This document shows, piece after piece, positions 22,201 to 34,200 of a stretch of 64,000 bases of DNA (the stretch's first letter is position 1; every line of letters begins with the position of its first letter). The notes beneath the pieces were generated by a model. The model was given only the letters and a program-made list of their open reading frames with translations, searched no databases and had not been told where the DNA came from. This DNA comes from Struthio camelus (taxonomy: Eukaryota > Chordata > Aves > Struthioniformes > Struthionidae): the NCBI RefSeq assembly GCF_040807025.1, contig NC_090968.1:6933906-6997905 (forward strand), in the 5' to 3' direction. The position numbers and the translations under genes are program-made.

Positions 22201-25200
22201 AGGCCTGGATTTCATTAGCCTGAACAAGGAAGCATTTATTAACGCGGATCTTGTTCGAGTTAGGCGGCGTGCACCTGCCCAGGCCAACAGCAGAGCCCAG
22301 CTGCTGCGCCGGGGCACGGCAGGGCTGCGGCGCGCCGCGCTGGGGCGCAGCAGGCAGGCGGTGGGGTGCCGCCGCCGCGGGGTGCCCGGGTCCGGTGCAG
22401 GCATTGGGGTGCCGGCGCTGCGGGGTGCGTGGGGCCCACTGCAGGCTTTGGGGTGCAGGCACCATGGGGTGCCTGGGTCCGGTGCAGGCATTGGGGTGCA
22501 GGCGCCGCGGGGTGCGCGGGGCCCACTGCAGGACGTTGCATTGGGGTGCGCAGGGCTGGGTGCAGGGCGTTGGGCTGGGGTGCAGGCGTTGGGGTGCAGG
22601 CGCCGCGGGGTGCGTGGGGCCCACTGCAGGACGTTGCATTGGGGTGCGCAGGGCCGGGTGCAGGGCGTTGGGCTGGGGTGCAGGCGTTGGGGTGCAGGCG
22701 CCGCGGGGTGCGCGGGGCCCACTGCAGGACGTTGCATTGGGGTGCGCAGGGCTGGGTGCAGGGCGTTGGGCTGGGGTGCAGGCGTTGGGGTGCAGGCGCC
22801 GCGGGGTGCGTGGGGCACACTGCAGGACGTTGCATTGGGGTGCGCAGGGCCGGGTGCAGGGCATTGGGCTGGGGTGCAGGCGTTGGGGTGCAGGCGCCGC
22901 GGGGTGCGTGGGGCCCACTGCAGGACGTTGCATTGGGGTGCGCAGGGCCGGGTGCAGGGCGTTGGGCTGGGGTGCAGGCGTTGGGGTGCAGGCGCCGCGG
23001 GGTGCGTGGGGCCCACTGCAGGACGTTGCATTGGGGTGCGCAGGGCCGGGTGCAGGGCGTTGGGCTGGGGTGCAGGCGCCGTGGGGTGCGTGGGGCCCAC
23101 TGCAGGACGTTGCATTGGGGTGCGCAGGGCCGGGTGCAGGGCGTTGGGCTGGGGTGCAGGCACCGTGGGGCACGCAGCGCTTGATGCACGGTGCTGGTTT
23201 GGGGTGGAGTGCAGGCACCACAGGGCATGAGGTGTCCAGCTCAGGGTCTTGGGGCTGGTTTAGGATTTTCAGACCATGTTAATCCTCGAGGCACACTAGG
23301 GGTTAATCCGAAGCAGTCAGTCTTGGGGACCTGGGCTATTCTGCCTCGGCTCCTTCAGTCCTAAATAGTCCGGCCCCCCACCCCTGCTGCTGCTTAAAGC
23401 GTGGGGTCACCTCCTCCCTCTCTCCTGGCACTGAGCTCTCATTAACGGGGGGATTAATGAGCGCGCGCGGGCAGGGACGCGGCGGAGCCAAGGGGCCCGG
23501 CACCCCCGCTCGCACCGCGGGTCCCCGGCCGCGCCTGGAGCCCAGCGTCCCCATCCCGCTCGTCCGCTCCCTCCCGCTGCCTCCCACCCAGAGCCGAAGC
23601 CGCTGCTTTGATGGGGCAGGACCCCTGGGCGCTGAAAACCTCTTTAAAGTCTCGTTCCCCTGGCCGCGCTGAGCAAAGAGCCGCCCTGAGCGCAGCGTGC
23701 GAGGGCGGCGTTAACCTCCCGGTCAGCCCTGCGGGGCCGCGATCCCGCGCCGGCTCGGGGCTGTCGGCGGGGGCGCCCGGGGCCGCGCTGCCCGGCCGCC
23801 GCTCCCGCCGGCGGGCATCGCGCCTCGCCGCTCCCGACCTAATTGCACTCGACAGCAGCCGTAATTGTTTTCATCGGCTCGGTGGGAGCCCGGCGCGGCC
23901 GCCGCAGGCTGTGCCCCTCGGGCGGGCGGCAGCGGGGGACCGCGCTCCGCGGCGCCAGCGGCTCCTGGGGTCCCACCGGCACCCGCTGCCCTTCGGGTTT
24001 TGTCCTGGGTGCTGGCACGGCCGCCGGTGCTTTGGCTCTGGCCCCCAGAGTCGCTGCGGCCTGCCCACAGCCCGGTGGGTGCATCGGGGCCGAGAGGCGC
24101 CGCGAGCGCTGGGCCCAGCCCGGCCCCCCGCTCCGCGCCGTGCCCTGCGCCGCCGGCCGTCCCCGCGGCGGGCCGCCGGTGCCCCTGCAGACACCGCTCC
24201 TCGGGGCCGCCGCTTGGCATCTCTAATGATTTGTAGCAGCGTAATGAGATTAATGAGTCTGAGCGGGGCTGGTATGCAGCCCGGGCCGGCCGCTCTCATT
24301 AGGAGTGGCTCAGCCGCGAAAGGTCCTTTCCCCCCGCGCGGGTGGCCGGGCGGGCGCAGGGGCCGCGTTTCTCTGCCCGAGCCTGCAGCCGTCCGCCCGT
24401 GTGGGGCCGGGGTTCCCGTCCCGCCGCAGCGGAGATGTGCCTGCGTCCTGACCCGAGCCCGGTTGTATGCAACTAACGCAAACTCCCCGGGGATTTTTGC
24501 ATCCTGTCCCAGGCTGTTGAAGCAGAGAGCTGATGGCTGGATGGGACTGGAGCACGCGGGGAGAGGTTAAGCACCGGGGCAGCATGCTTTTGCACCGAGC
24601 CGGTCGCTGCCGTGGGCTGGCGCTTGCCCGATGTGCCGTGATGAGACCCGCGGGGCCCCGGGCTGGGGAAAGGAGCCGGGGGGGCCCAGGTCCGGTCTCC
24701 GGGTTGGTCTTGCTGCCCCGTGCGCAGGGAAGGAGCCAGGTGAGCGCCGGGTCTGCTGCTTTCTGCAGCGCTCGTGAGAAATCCGGGCTGAGCCGGGGGT
24801 CACGGCAGCCGGCCGTGGTTGTTATGGGCCCCCGAGCGGAAAGCTGGAGAGGAAGAGAGGTGGGCAGCTGCGAGGAGACGAGCCACGTTTGCTCATTGCC
24901 GCACTGAAAGGCTCTCGTGTAAAAGTTGCCCGGAGCCCGAGAGAAAAGTAGCTTTCATAGTAAATCAATCCCATACTCTGTAAACACTGGCTGGTGGTGC
25001 GCCCGGCTGAAGGCGGCTATTAACTTTCCTTGCATGAAAGTGCCGGGAAGGTCCAAGAAATCCTCTTGCAGGAACTGATGTGCTGCACAAATACGGCAGG
25101 CAGGGGAGGAAAAATATGAACCGGCTTCTCTGTTTGACGCCGTCCGAGCGCTGGGAGCAAGCGGTGTGAAGCGCCCGGGGCCCGTTTCCTGCGGCGCGGG

Positions 25201-28200
25201 GTGAGCTCTCAGCCCATCCGTCCATCTGTCCGTCCATCCATTGGACTGGGCTGTGGTGGCCCTGCCAGCACTTCTGCCCCGTCGGGGTGGCGGTGGCGGC
25301 GGGGGTCCCTGAGCGCACGTGGTGGCTCGCGGCTCCCATGTCTGCAGAGCATCACCCCGGCCGGGCCAGGGGGAGGAAAGGGCTCGGGACCGGAGGAAAC
25401 GCTAAGCCAAACAAAAGCGGTGCGGAGAGGAGGGCCTTATCATAAATCAGCAGCAGCGCCGGGCCCCCGGCCAGCGGGAGAGGAAGTGACCGAGCGAGGA
25501 ATGTTCCCTGGCGCTCGGGCCGCCCCGCGAGCGCCGGCTCCCCAGGGCCCCGGCCCGCCGCCGCCGCAGCCCCCACGCCTCCCCTCCTGCCTCCAGCAGG
25601 GCTTCCCGGTGCTGCTCCCTGCCTCCAGGGTCCGGCGTCCCCCTCTGCCGCGGCCTGCAGACGGAGCGCTGGCTCCGGGGTGCGGGTGCCCCCGGGGAGC
25701 TCCAGCCGACCCCGGCAGGGCCGGCGGGCCGCGTTCACGTCATGCCTCGCTGCGTGTGTTCCGGCTGTGGATAGGAGCGACCGTCCCGAGGGAGCGGGAG
25801 GCCGGGGCAAGAGCGCGCTGCAGTGCTGCCTGGTTTGCCAGGGGGGCTGCCCGGATCAAAGGCAGCGGGCAGATCCCGGGGGCTGCTGCCCTGTGCTGGA
25901 AAGTGCCAGCTGGTAGCGGTCCCTCGGGTCCGGGGCAGGGTGTGCGCATCCCCTCGCCGGGGCGCCCCTGCGTGCTGCCGCGGGGCCGGCTGGGCGCTGC
26001 AGAGCTCCGGGCTGGCTCGGTGGGCGCTTCCCGCGGCACTGACAGCCGGTGTTGGTGCGGCTGGTGGCCGGCCAGCCCTGAGCATGGTGGGTGTCTTTGT
26101 GAGAGCTGTGAGGGGGTGTTGGTGGGTGCTGTGTGGGTGCTGGGAGGGGGTGTTGGTGGGTGCCATGCAGTTGCCGTGAGAGGGTGATGGTGGGTGCCGT
26201 GGGGGTGCTGTGCAGGTGTGTTGGTGGGTGCCGTGCAGGTGCTGTGCAGGCGGCGGTGGCGGTGTGTCAGGTATGTGGAGCTGTTCCTTCAGCACCGCTG
26301 CTCACCTGGCCCCTGTGCCCGGCCCTGTGCACTGCCCAGGCTCAGGGTGTGCGCTCTGGAGCCGGCTGGATGTGGGATGTGCACGTTGGAGCTGGCTGGA
26401 TACGGGGTGTGCATGCTGGAGCTGGCTGGATGCGGGATGTGCACATTGGAGCTGGCTGGATGTGGGATGTGCACATTGGAGCTGGCTGGATGCGGGGTGT
26501 GCGTGCTGGAGCTGCCTGGATGTGGGATGTGCACATTGGAGCTGGCTGGATACGGGGTGTGCACGCTGGAGCTGGCTGGATGTGGGATGTGCACATTGGA
26601 GCTGGCTGGATGTGAGATGTGCACGTTGGAGCTGGCTGGATGCGGGATGTGCATGCTGCAGCCGGCTGGATGCAGGATGTGCACGTTGGAGCTGGCTGGA
26701 TGCAGGGTGTGTGTGCTGGAGCTGGCTGGATACGGGCTGTGCGTGCTGGAGCTGGCTGGATGTGAGATGTGCACGTTGGAGCTGGCTGGATGTGGGATGT
26801 GCTCGTTGGAGCTGGCTGGATGCGGGGTGTGCGTGCTGGAGCTGGCTGGATGCAGAGTGTGCATGCTGGAGCTGGGCAGATGCAGGGCATGCTGAAGCCA
26901 GCTGGATGAGGCGTCATGCCGGAGCTGGCTGGATGCGACGTGTGTGCCAGAGCTGGCTGGACGTGGGACACGTGTGCTGGAGCCCACTGGTTGTGGGACA
27001 TCCATGCCAGAGCTGGCAGGACATGAGATGTGCATGCCAGTGCCCGCAAGGCACAGGGTGTGTGTGCCAGAGCCAGCTGGGTGCAGCACGGAGCGTGCGC
27101 TGGAGCCGGCTGGGTGCAAGGCGCAGGGCTCTGCTGGCTGAGGGACGGCTCCTCTCCAGCCCCATTGCTGCCTCGGGAGGGAGCTACCTGCGCTCTGCCT
27201 CTGTGTTGGGATGAGTCTTTGAGAGATGCTGGAAAAGGCAGAGGGGCACGGAGCAGTGCTGGGGCTGAGGCCACGTTGGGGGATGCAGCTGAGTGTGCTG
27301 GCCCGTACCAGCCCCGAGCACGAGGAGCCGCGTCCCGCCGAGAGCTGTGCCATGCGTGGACAGGTCAGGCCTGGTGACAGCGCACCGTCCCCTCTGCCGG
27401 ATGGTTCTCCCAGGGCCGGGGAAGGGGCTCAGCTCAGCCAGGCCCGTCCCCGATGGCTTTCGCCCTGGCACGTTGCCACAAGCGAAAGGCAGGGGTCACG
27501 CCGTGTCTCTGGCGGTGCGGGTGTCGTGCCTGGGCTGGGCGCGCGGTGCCGTGCTGGATGCCAGACGAGCCCATTAGCAGCAGAGCGCGAGCTGGTTGCA
27601 GGGCCGAGGCAGCAGGTATCGGCAGCTCTTAGAGAAAGAGCCCGGGAGGCGCGGGGGAGAGGAGGTTGGCTCTGAAGCGGGAGCATCCCACGTTGCGGCG
27701 GTCAGCCAAGGGTTAATGTGCATCCCGTGAAGCGGTCCCGCTCGACTCCGGCTTCCTCCGCTTGTGAGTCCGGGAAAGCAAACATGGGCCGAGTTGTTTG
27801 TGTTGGCCGAGCGGGGCCTGGGCTGGGATGAGGTCACCCGGGAATGCGTCACGGTGCATTTTCATACTCTGAATTTTGAACCGGCTCTTGCAGCACTCGG
27901 TCACCCAGAGGAAGTGAGGTCCCTGGCAAGGACGGAGATGCTGCTGGCAGCGCGGGGAAACACATGGTTTGTGCATCCCTGTGGCTGGCAGCTGCCGGCA
28001 CCCCGTGGGCACGGCAGGCAGCGGTGGCTCCCTTGCAAACGAGGGTAAAGCCAGGGACAGAGTCAAACCCCTCCAATCTTAGGATCTGGGGAATTGTGGA
28101 GAAGGGAAACCCCCAGGCCAGGAAGGTGGGTTTTGCCCTGAGCGCTGCAGGGCCCAGCTGCTTGGCCGGATGTGTGGAGGCGCTGCACCGTAAATTCAGC

Positions 28201-31200
28201 TTGCAGCGCTCGCTAGCGGAGCTGGCTGCGTGCAGCCTGTGACAGTGTTCGCCGCAAGCGCAGCCTCTCCCCGCTCCTGGCTGGCTGCTCCCGGGCTCGG
28301 CCGGGCCGGGCCCACCGCTGCAGCCAGGTCAAGGCAATGCGCCCAGCTGAGCCCCCGCACGGCATCGTTCGGGATGGCGCGGGGGCCAAGCAAGCCCTTT
28401 GCATGAGTCTTGCTGGTTTCTTGAAAGTGTGTTTGCAGTTTGCAGGGGGAATGACGTGACCCTCGCTGGCAGCACCCCCTTTGCTGGGAAGGGTTTGCGC
28501 CACTCCTCTCCTCCCCTGTGTCCTTCCAAGGACCCCGTTTAATGATTTTAGGGGCTGAAATCATTGCTGTCTCTGGAATAAGCAAGGCATGGCATCGGTT
28601 GCTAGAGCTAGGCTGAGATCTGGTGCAAAAGCAAGGGTGCGCGGGCCATGCTGCGGCACCTCCGTCGCGGGGCTTCGCCTCGCTGGGCGTCTCTGGGGTT
28701 GTGAATGGAGCGCCAGATGATCGGGTGATGCGCTCCATGGAAACTGCTATAAATAAACACGGGCATTGCCATGTGTTTTGCATTTCCTCTCTCAGTAACT
28801 GTTGGCGATTAGCAAGCGGAGCGGCCCTGCCAGTTCTGCAGGGCTGCGGGGAGCCGCGGATGCTCCCCTGCGCCCTGCCCGGGGCCGAGGCCGGCTGGGC
28901 GCTGCCGTTCGCGTGCGCCGCTCTCGTCGCCGTGGCCGGAGCCGCCTCCACCCCGACGCATGCCTGGCATGCCTCTGATTAGATACGTGCCTCCAATCGA
29001 GCTAATAAGCCAAACGCGTTTCCTCCAGGCCCCACCGCGAACAAAGCCCTTCTGCGGCGGCGCTGACAATTGCAGCATGCTCTTATCACGCAGCCGCGCG
29101 ATAACCCGGCGCGGATAAGGCTGCTCCAGAAACAACTTTGCCCACGGGCGGGAGCTTTGTGCTGCGGTGGTTGCTCACCTCGCGCTGTCCAGCTCCCACG
29201 GGTGCAGCGCCGGCAGAGCAGAGGGACGCAGGGGACGGGCGTCCTCTGGGGCTGGGGGTCCCCACTCTCCCAGGCCGCCTCGTGTGCGGGACTGCCTGCA
29301 GCCCAGGAGCGCACAGAGGGGCCGGTGTCCCCGCTGTGTCCCCACCACCAGCGGGGAGCCTAGTGCTTTCTCTGCTTCCCTTTGGAGAGATAATGAGAGG
29401 GAAATGGGATGGAAAGCTGCTAATGAGGTTCCCACCTGGCGTGCAGCACTGGTGGGGAGGGACAGGAGCCCTGGCAGGGCGGCAGGTGGCTCCACGTGCC
29501 CGGGGTGCCCCGAGCGCCTGGGACCCCCGCGGTAGCCCTCACGCCCCGGGGCTGGGCCAGGCTCACTCGTGCCTGCTCCCCTGCTGTGTTTCATCTCTTG
29601 TGGATACAGCAGAAAGACTTTTCTGCCAGAACTGGGCTTCCCTGCTTTGCACACTCAACGTTTGTGTGTCTCCCTGCAGGGACCTGAAGAACAACCTGAT
29701 CAGCACGGTGCAGCCAGGCGCCTTCCTCGGCCTCTCTGAACTGAAGCGGCTGTAAGTGCCAGGGCAGCCCCGCGCAGCGCGCCCAGGGCCACGGCGGTGT
29801 TCCCCGCACTGACGGCCCCTCTGCTTGCTTCGCAGGGACCTCTCCAACAACCGCATCGGCTGCCTGAGTGCCAGCGTCTTCCAGGGGCTCTCCAACCTCG
29901 TCAGGCTGTAAGTAGCCGCGCGTGGGCTGGCAGACGAGCTCTCTGGGGCCGTCAAGGGTGTCTCTGCACCCAGTATGGGTGGCCGTGCATGCCAGGGCTG
30001 TTCCCGCAGCTTCCCCGCCATCACTGTGCCACATCCCTGCACAGGAGCGTGTGTGCCTGCAGGGCCCTTCACTGACGGCAGAGCTCCTTAGCAGCCGCTA
30101 AGACGTGCCCAGCTGCTCTGTGCGAGCCGAAGGCCACCGTGGCCTCTGCCTCTGTGCAACGGGCGTAAGCGGGGCACGTCGGGGCCAGGACCCCTGGTTC
30201 CTCTCCCCGCGCTGGAGAAGGGCCCCTCGGTGGCTGGGCTGAGCCATGTCTTGGCTGTAAGTGATGGGTGATGCTGGGAGCCCCCAGACATGGTGAGTGG
30301 CCTGGATTTTCAGAGGTCTGTTACCTCTCTCACCTGGTCCTCAGTCCCTTCCATGCTGCCTTTCTTTGCTGTCTTGCAGGAATATGTCAGGGAACATCTT
30401 CTCCAGCCTCCAGCCAGGCGTCTTTGACGAACTCCCTTCTCTGAAAGTCGTGTGAGTATGTAGCCCCTGCCAAGGCGTCTGTCCCCCTCACCAAATGCAT
30501 GCTTGCCCCTGTGCTGTGGACGTCAGGTGCGAAGGTGCATCCTCTCCTCCTCCTGCGCTGCGTGCACCACCACTGTGCTGCCCTCCAGCCACAGCGCCCA
30601 TCCCCGCGGAGCCCCCCGAGCAGGGCCCCCCACAGCCCTGGGCTGCACCTAGTGCCGGGAGTTTGGCACCGACGCGGTCCCTGCGCGGGGATCTCAGTCG
30701 GCCACGACGGGAGGTGGCTGCATCCCGTGATGCTGACCCTTGCAGTGACTTTGCCACCGAGTACCTGACATGCGACTGCAACCTGCGCTGGGTGCTGCTG
30801 TGGGCCCGGAACCGCTCGGCGCAGATCTCGGACAAGACGGTGTGCGTCTACCCCCGGCACGTCCACGCCGCGCCCCTCCGTAGCACGCAGGAGAGCCAGC
30901 TGCGCTGCGGTGAGGCCGGGGCCGGGGCGCGTGGGGCCTGTCGGTGCCGGGGCGCGGGCTCACCAGCCGGCTGTGTCCCCCCGCAGCGGGCACCCCGGAG
31001 CTGCACACCCACCACCTCATCCCGTCGCTGCGCCAGGTGGTTTTCCAGGGTGACCGACTGCCCTTCCAGTGCACAGCCACCTACCTGGACAACAGCACCC
31101 AGATCCACTGGTACCACAACCAGGAGCCAGTGGAGGAGGACGAGCAGACAGGCGTCATCGTGGAGGAGAGCCTCATCCATGACTGCACCTTCATCACCAG

Positions 31201-34200
31201 GTGAGTCTGGGGCTGGGCAGTGCCCAGGTGGGATGCGAAGTGCAGGCACCTCCTGTGCTTCCTGGTGTTGTGCTGGCAGTCCCCACACTCGGGGACCGCT
31301 GTCGCGCGGTGGCTGGGGTGGCCACCAAGGCCGTGCCCGGCGGATCGACCCCCCGTCCCACCTGACTCTCTGCTCTCCCCACAGCGAGCTCATCCTCTCC
31401 AACATTCACGTCTCGGCCAACGGCGAGTGGGAGTGCGCCGTCTCCACCTCCCAGGGCAACGTCAGCAAGAAGGTGGAGATCGTGGTGCTAGAGACCTCCG
31501 CATCCTACTGTCCTGCCGAGCGGGTCACCAACAACCGCGGGGACTTCAGGTAGGACTTCGTGGGGCCCTGGTGGCAGAATGGGGTGCACGGCAGAGCCCG
31601 TGTCCCCATCTCCTCCTGGGACGCCCCAGTGTCCTGTGTGTGCCAGGGCGGGGGGCTCGCTGCAGGGGGGCGGTGGCTGCCCAGGCCCGCAGGTGACCTG
31701 GTGTCTGGTAGCGATTAGCAGCCATGGAGAGTGTGCGCGCCTTTGAACGGCTTCCCGCGCTGGCGGCGCAGCCCGGCTCCAGAAGCAGAGGTGTTGGAAT
31801 TTTTCTGGCAAGAGACGAAAGGCTTTGGGCGCCCGTCGTAACCTCGGCCGGGCCTTTATGGAATATAAATTACTGGTACAGTAAATGTGGCTTAAATTAG
31901 CAGCGGGCCCCTTTGCCTCTCCCCCCTGCCCCGTCTGCACAGTGCCGAGCAGAGCAGGATATGGGATTAGGTAGCCAGGGAAGGCAGCTTCCCAGGGAGT
32001 GCCGGAGGGGCCTGGTGGAGGCTGCCGGGGGCCACGGTGGCTCTCTGGGGGATGCGGAGGGGCTGCAGAGGTGCCGCGGCGGCGCGGAGCAGTGCAGCGT
32101 GGTGGCACGGCCTGTGCGGGGACGGAGCAGTTTGAAGGTCCCTCCAGCCCCGGGCAGAGGCACCAGGCCTGGGGTGGCTGTGGCTCTGGCAGGTCCCCCC
32201 AGGCAGCCGTGATGGTTCCCATCCCCGTGTCGGCTCCATCCTGTGCACGTGCTGGGGGCAGCAGGGAAGGCAGAGGAGGTGCACGCAGGAGGCCACGCAC
32301 CCTCCCTGGGCATCCCCTCATCCAGCTGTGGTGTCCAGGGCTGTTGCGGAGGCCAGATGTTCCAGTGGGAGCTGGGCCCTGTGGCGGTCTCCAGGGAGGG
32401 AAATAAGTAATCCCGTAAAAGTCTCAGCCTATGTGCAGGTTTGGTCCTCGCAAAGTCTTTCTGGGAGCTGGGAAGGGGCTGCCAGTGGGGCGATTGTCAC
32501 CCCCCCCTCCACGCTGCGCGGGCAGAGGGGACCGGGCTGGGGTGGGCACGTGGCCGTGGCAGGGGAGCCCTGGGGCACCAGCTGGGTCTCAGCGTGCCTC
32601 TGCCTGCGGCCAGGTGGCCCCGCACCCTGGCGGGCATCACCGCCTACCAGTCCTGCCTGCAGTACCCCTTCGCCTCGGGGCCAGCGAGCGGGGGCCCGGC
32701 CGGCGAGCAGCAGGCGTCCCGGCGCTGCGACCGCGCGGGCCGCTGGGAGGACGGTGACTATTCGCACTGCCTCTACACCAACGACATCACCCGCGTGCTC
32801 TACACCTTTGTGCTGGTGAGTGGGGAGGTGCCGGGGGAGCTTGGCGGTGCTCGCCCTGTCCTGGGTGCTCCCGGGGGCGGCTGGCACAGCCGGTGACTGT
32901 CCCCACTGGTGACCGTCCCCCATGTGCCGTGCCGCTCCGCAGATGCCCATCAACGCCTCCAACGCCCTGACCTTGGCGCACCAGCTGCGCGTGTACACGG
33001 CAGAGGCTGCCAACTTCTCTGACATGGTTGATGTCCTCTACGTGGCACAGATGATTGAGAAGTTTATTGGCTACGTGGACCAGATCAAGCAGGTAATGCA
33101 GTGGCCCCTGCTTTCCCCAGCCCTGCTGGCTGCAGTGGGGGAGCCCGACGGGGTGTTTCCTACCAGGGGATGGGGCAGTGTCCTGTGAAGACCCCTGGTA
33201 GCTGTCCTCACCACCCCCTGCTCTCCCGGCAGCTCACGGATGTCATTGTGGAGATGGCCAGTAACATCATGCTGGTGGATGACCACATCTTGTGGATGTC
33301 GCAGAAGGAGGAGAAGGCCTGCACCAGCATCGTCCGCTCCCTGGAGAGGATTGCCCTGCACACACTCAGCAGCAACTCCCAGCACATGGCTGTGGTGAGC
33401 ATCTCCTGTGGGGTGGTGGGGAAGGGGAGGCTGGCCTGGCTGGGGCCGTCCCTTGCCGTGGGGCTCCGGCGTGGGGACTGTGCCGGGGCTCACGGTGGCC
33501 CTGCGGCTCTGTGCCTGGCAGAATTCGCGTAACATCGCCTTCGAGGCCTACGTGGTGAAACCGGAGAGCTACGTGGGCCTGAGCTGCGTGGCCTTCCAGC
33601 GGCGGGACGGGGGCCCGGGGGGGAGGCCGCCCCCGGCGGAGCGGGGCGCCGAGCCTGCGCCCGACCAGCAACTGCGGCTGCGCTGCACCACGGGGCGTCC
33701 CAACGTCTCCCTGACCAGCTTCCACCTCAAGGTACGGGGTGCGGGGCGGTGGTGGTAGCAGGGGGGAGTCAGGGTCAGGGTCAGGGTCAGGGTCAGGGTT
33801 GGGGGACCAGCTGCTGCTCACCTACACCTGCACCTGCCCCGCAGAACAGCATCGCCCTGGCCTCCATCCAGCTGCCGCCCAGCCTGTTTGCCAGCCCCGG
33901 GCCGCCCGCGCCGCCGGCAGACTGCAAGCTCCAGCTGCTGGTCTTCCGCAACGGCAAGCTCTTCTGCAGCACCGGCAACTCCTCCCGCCTGGCCGACGAC
34001 GGCAAGCGCCGCAGCGTGGCCACACCGGTCATCTACGCCGGGACGTGTAAGGGCTGGACAGCTCGGGGGGTTGGCAGTGGGGCCGGGGGGGGTCCCTGGG
34101 GAAGGGGTGGGGGGCTGTGGGGCTCCTGGAGACCTCGTGGGGCTGGGGGGGGGTTGTCCTTGGGGTTGCAGTGCTGCCCATGCAGTGGAGAGCCATCCCT

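Larger units (their letters stand above)
21129..29679 (+). other. ADGRA2: ADGRA2 intron 2 (8.6 kb)
   Basis: This GC-rich intron carries two long minisatellites (22,365-23,170 and 26,352-26,880) and several TAAT-, GATA- and ETS-type motif clusters. No coding exon was found: the long stop-free frames coincide with the minisatellites. Confidence 0.85.

Noticed and set aside
21725-23230. Frames of 272-498 codons on both strands over the 98-bp minisatellite
   Set aside because: Periodic translations of a non-coding tandem repeat inside an intron, with no splice context.
26194-27353. Frames of 233-354 codons on both strands over the 30-bp minisatellite
   Set aside because: The 30-bp period keeps any frame open; several frames are open at once on both strands, which is typical of repeats and not of genes.
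33764-33800. Interstitial telomere repeat
   Set aside because: The hexamer is TCAGGG, not TTAGGG, and the array is only about five units.
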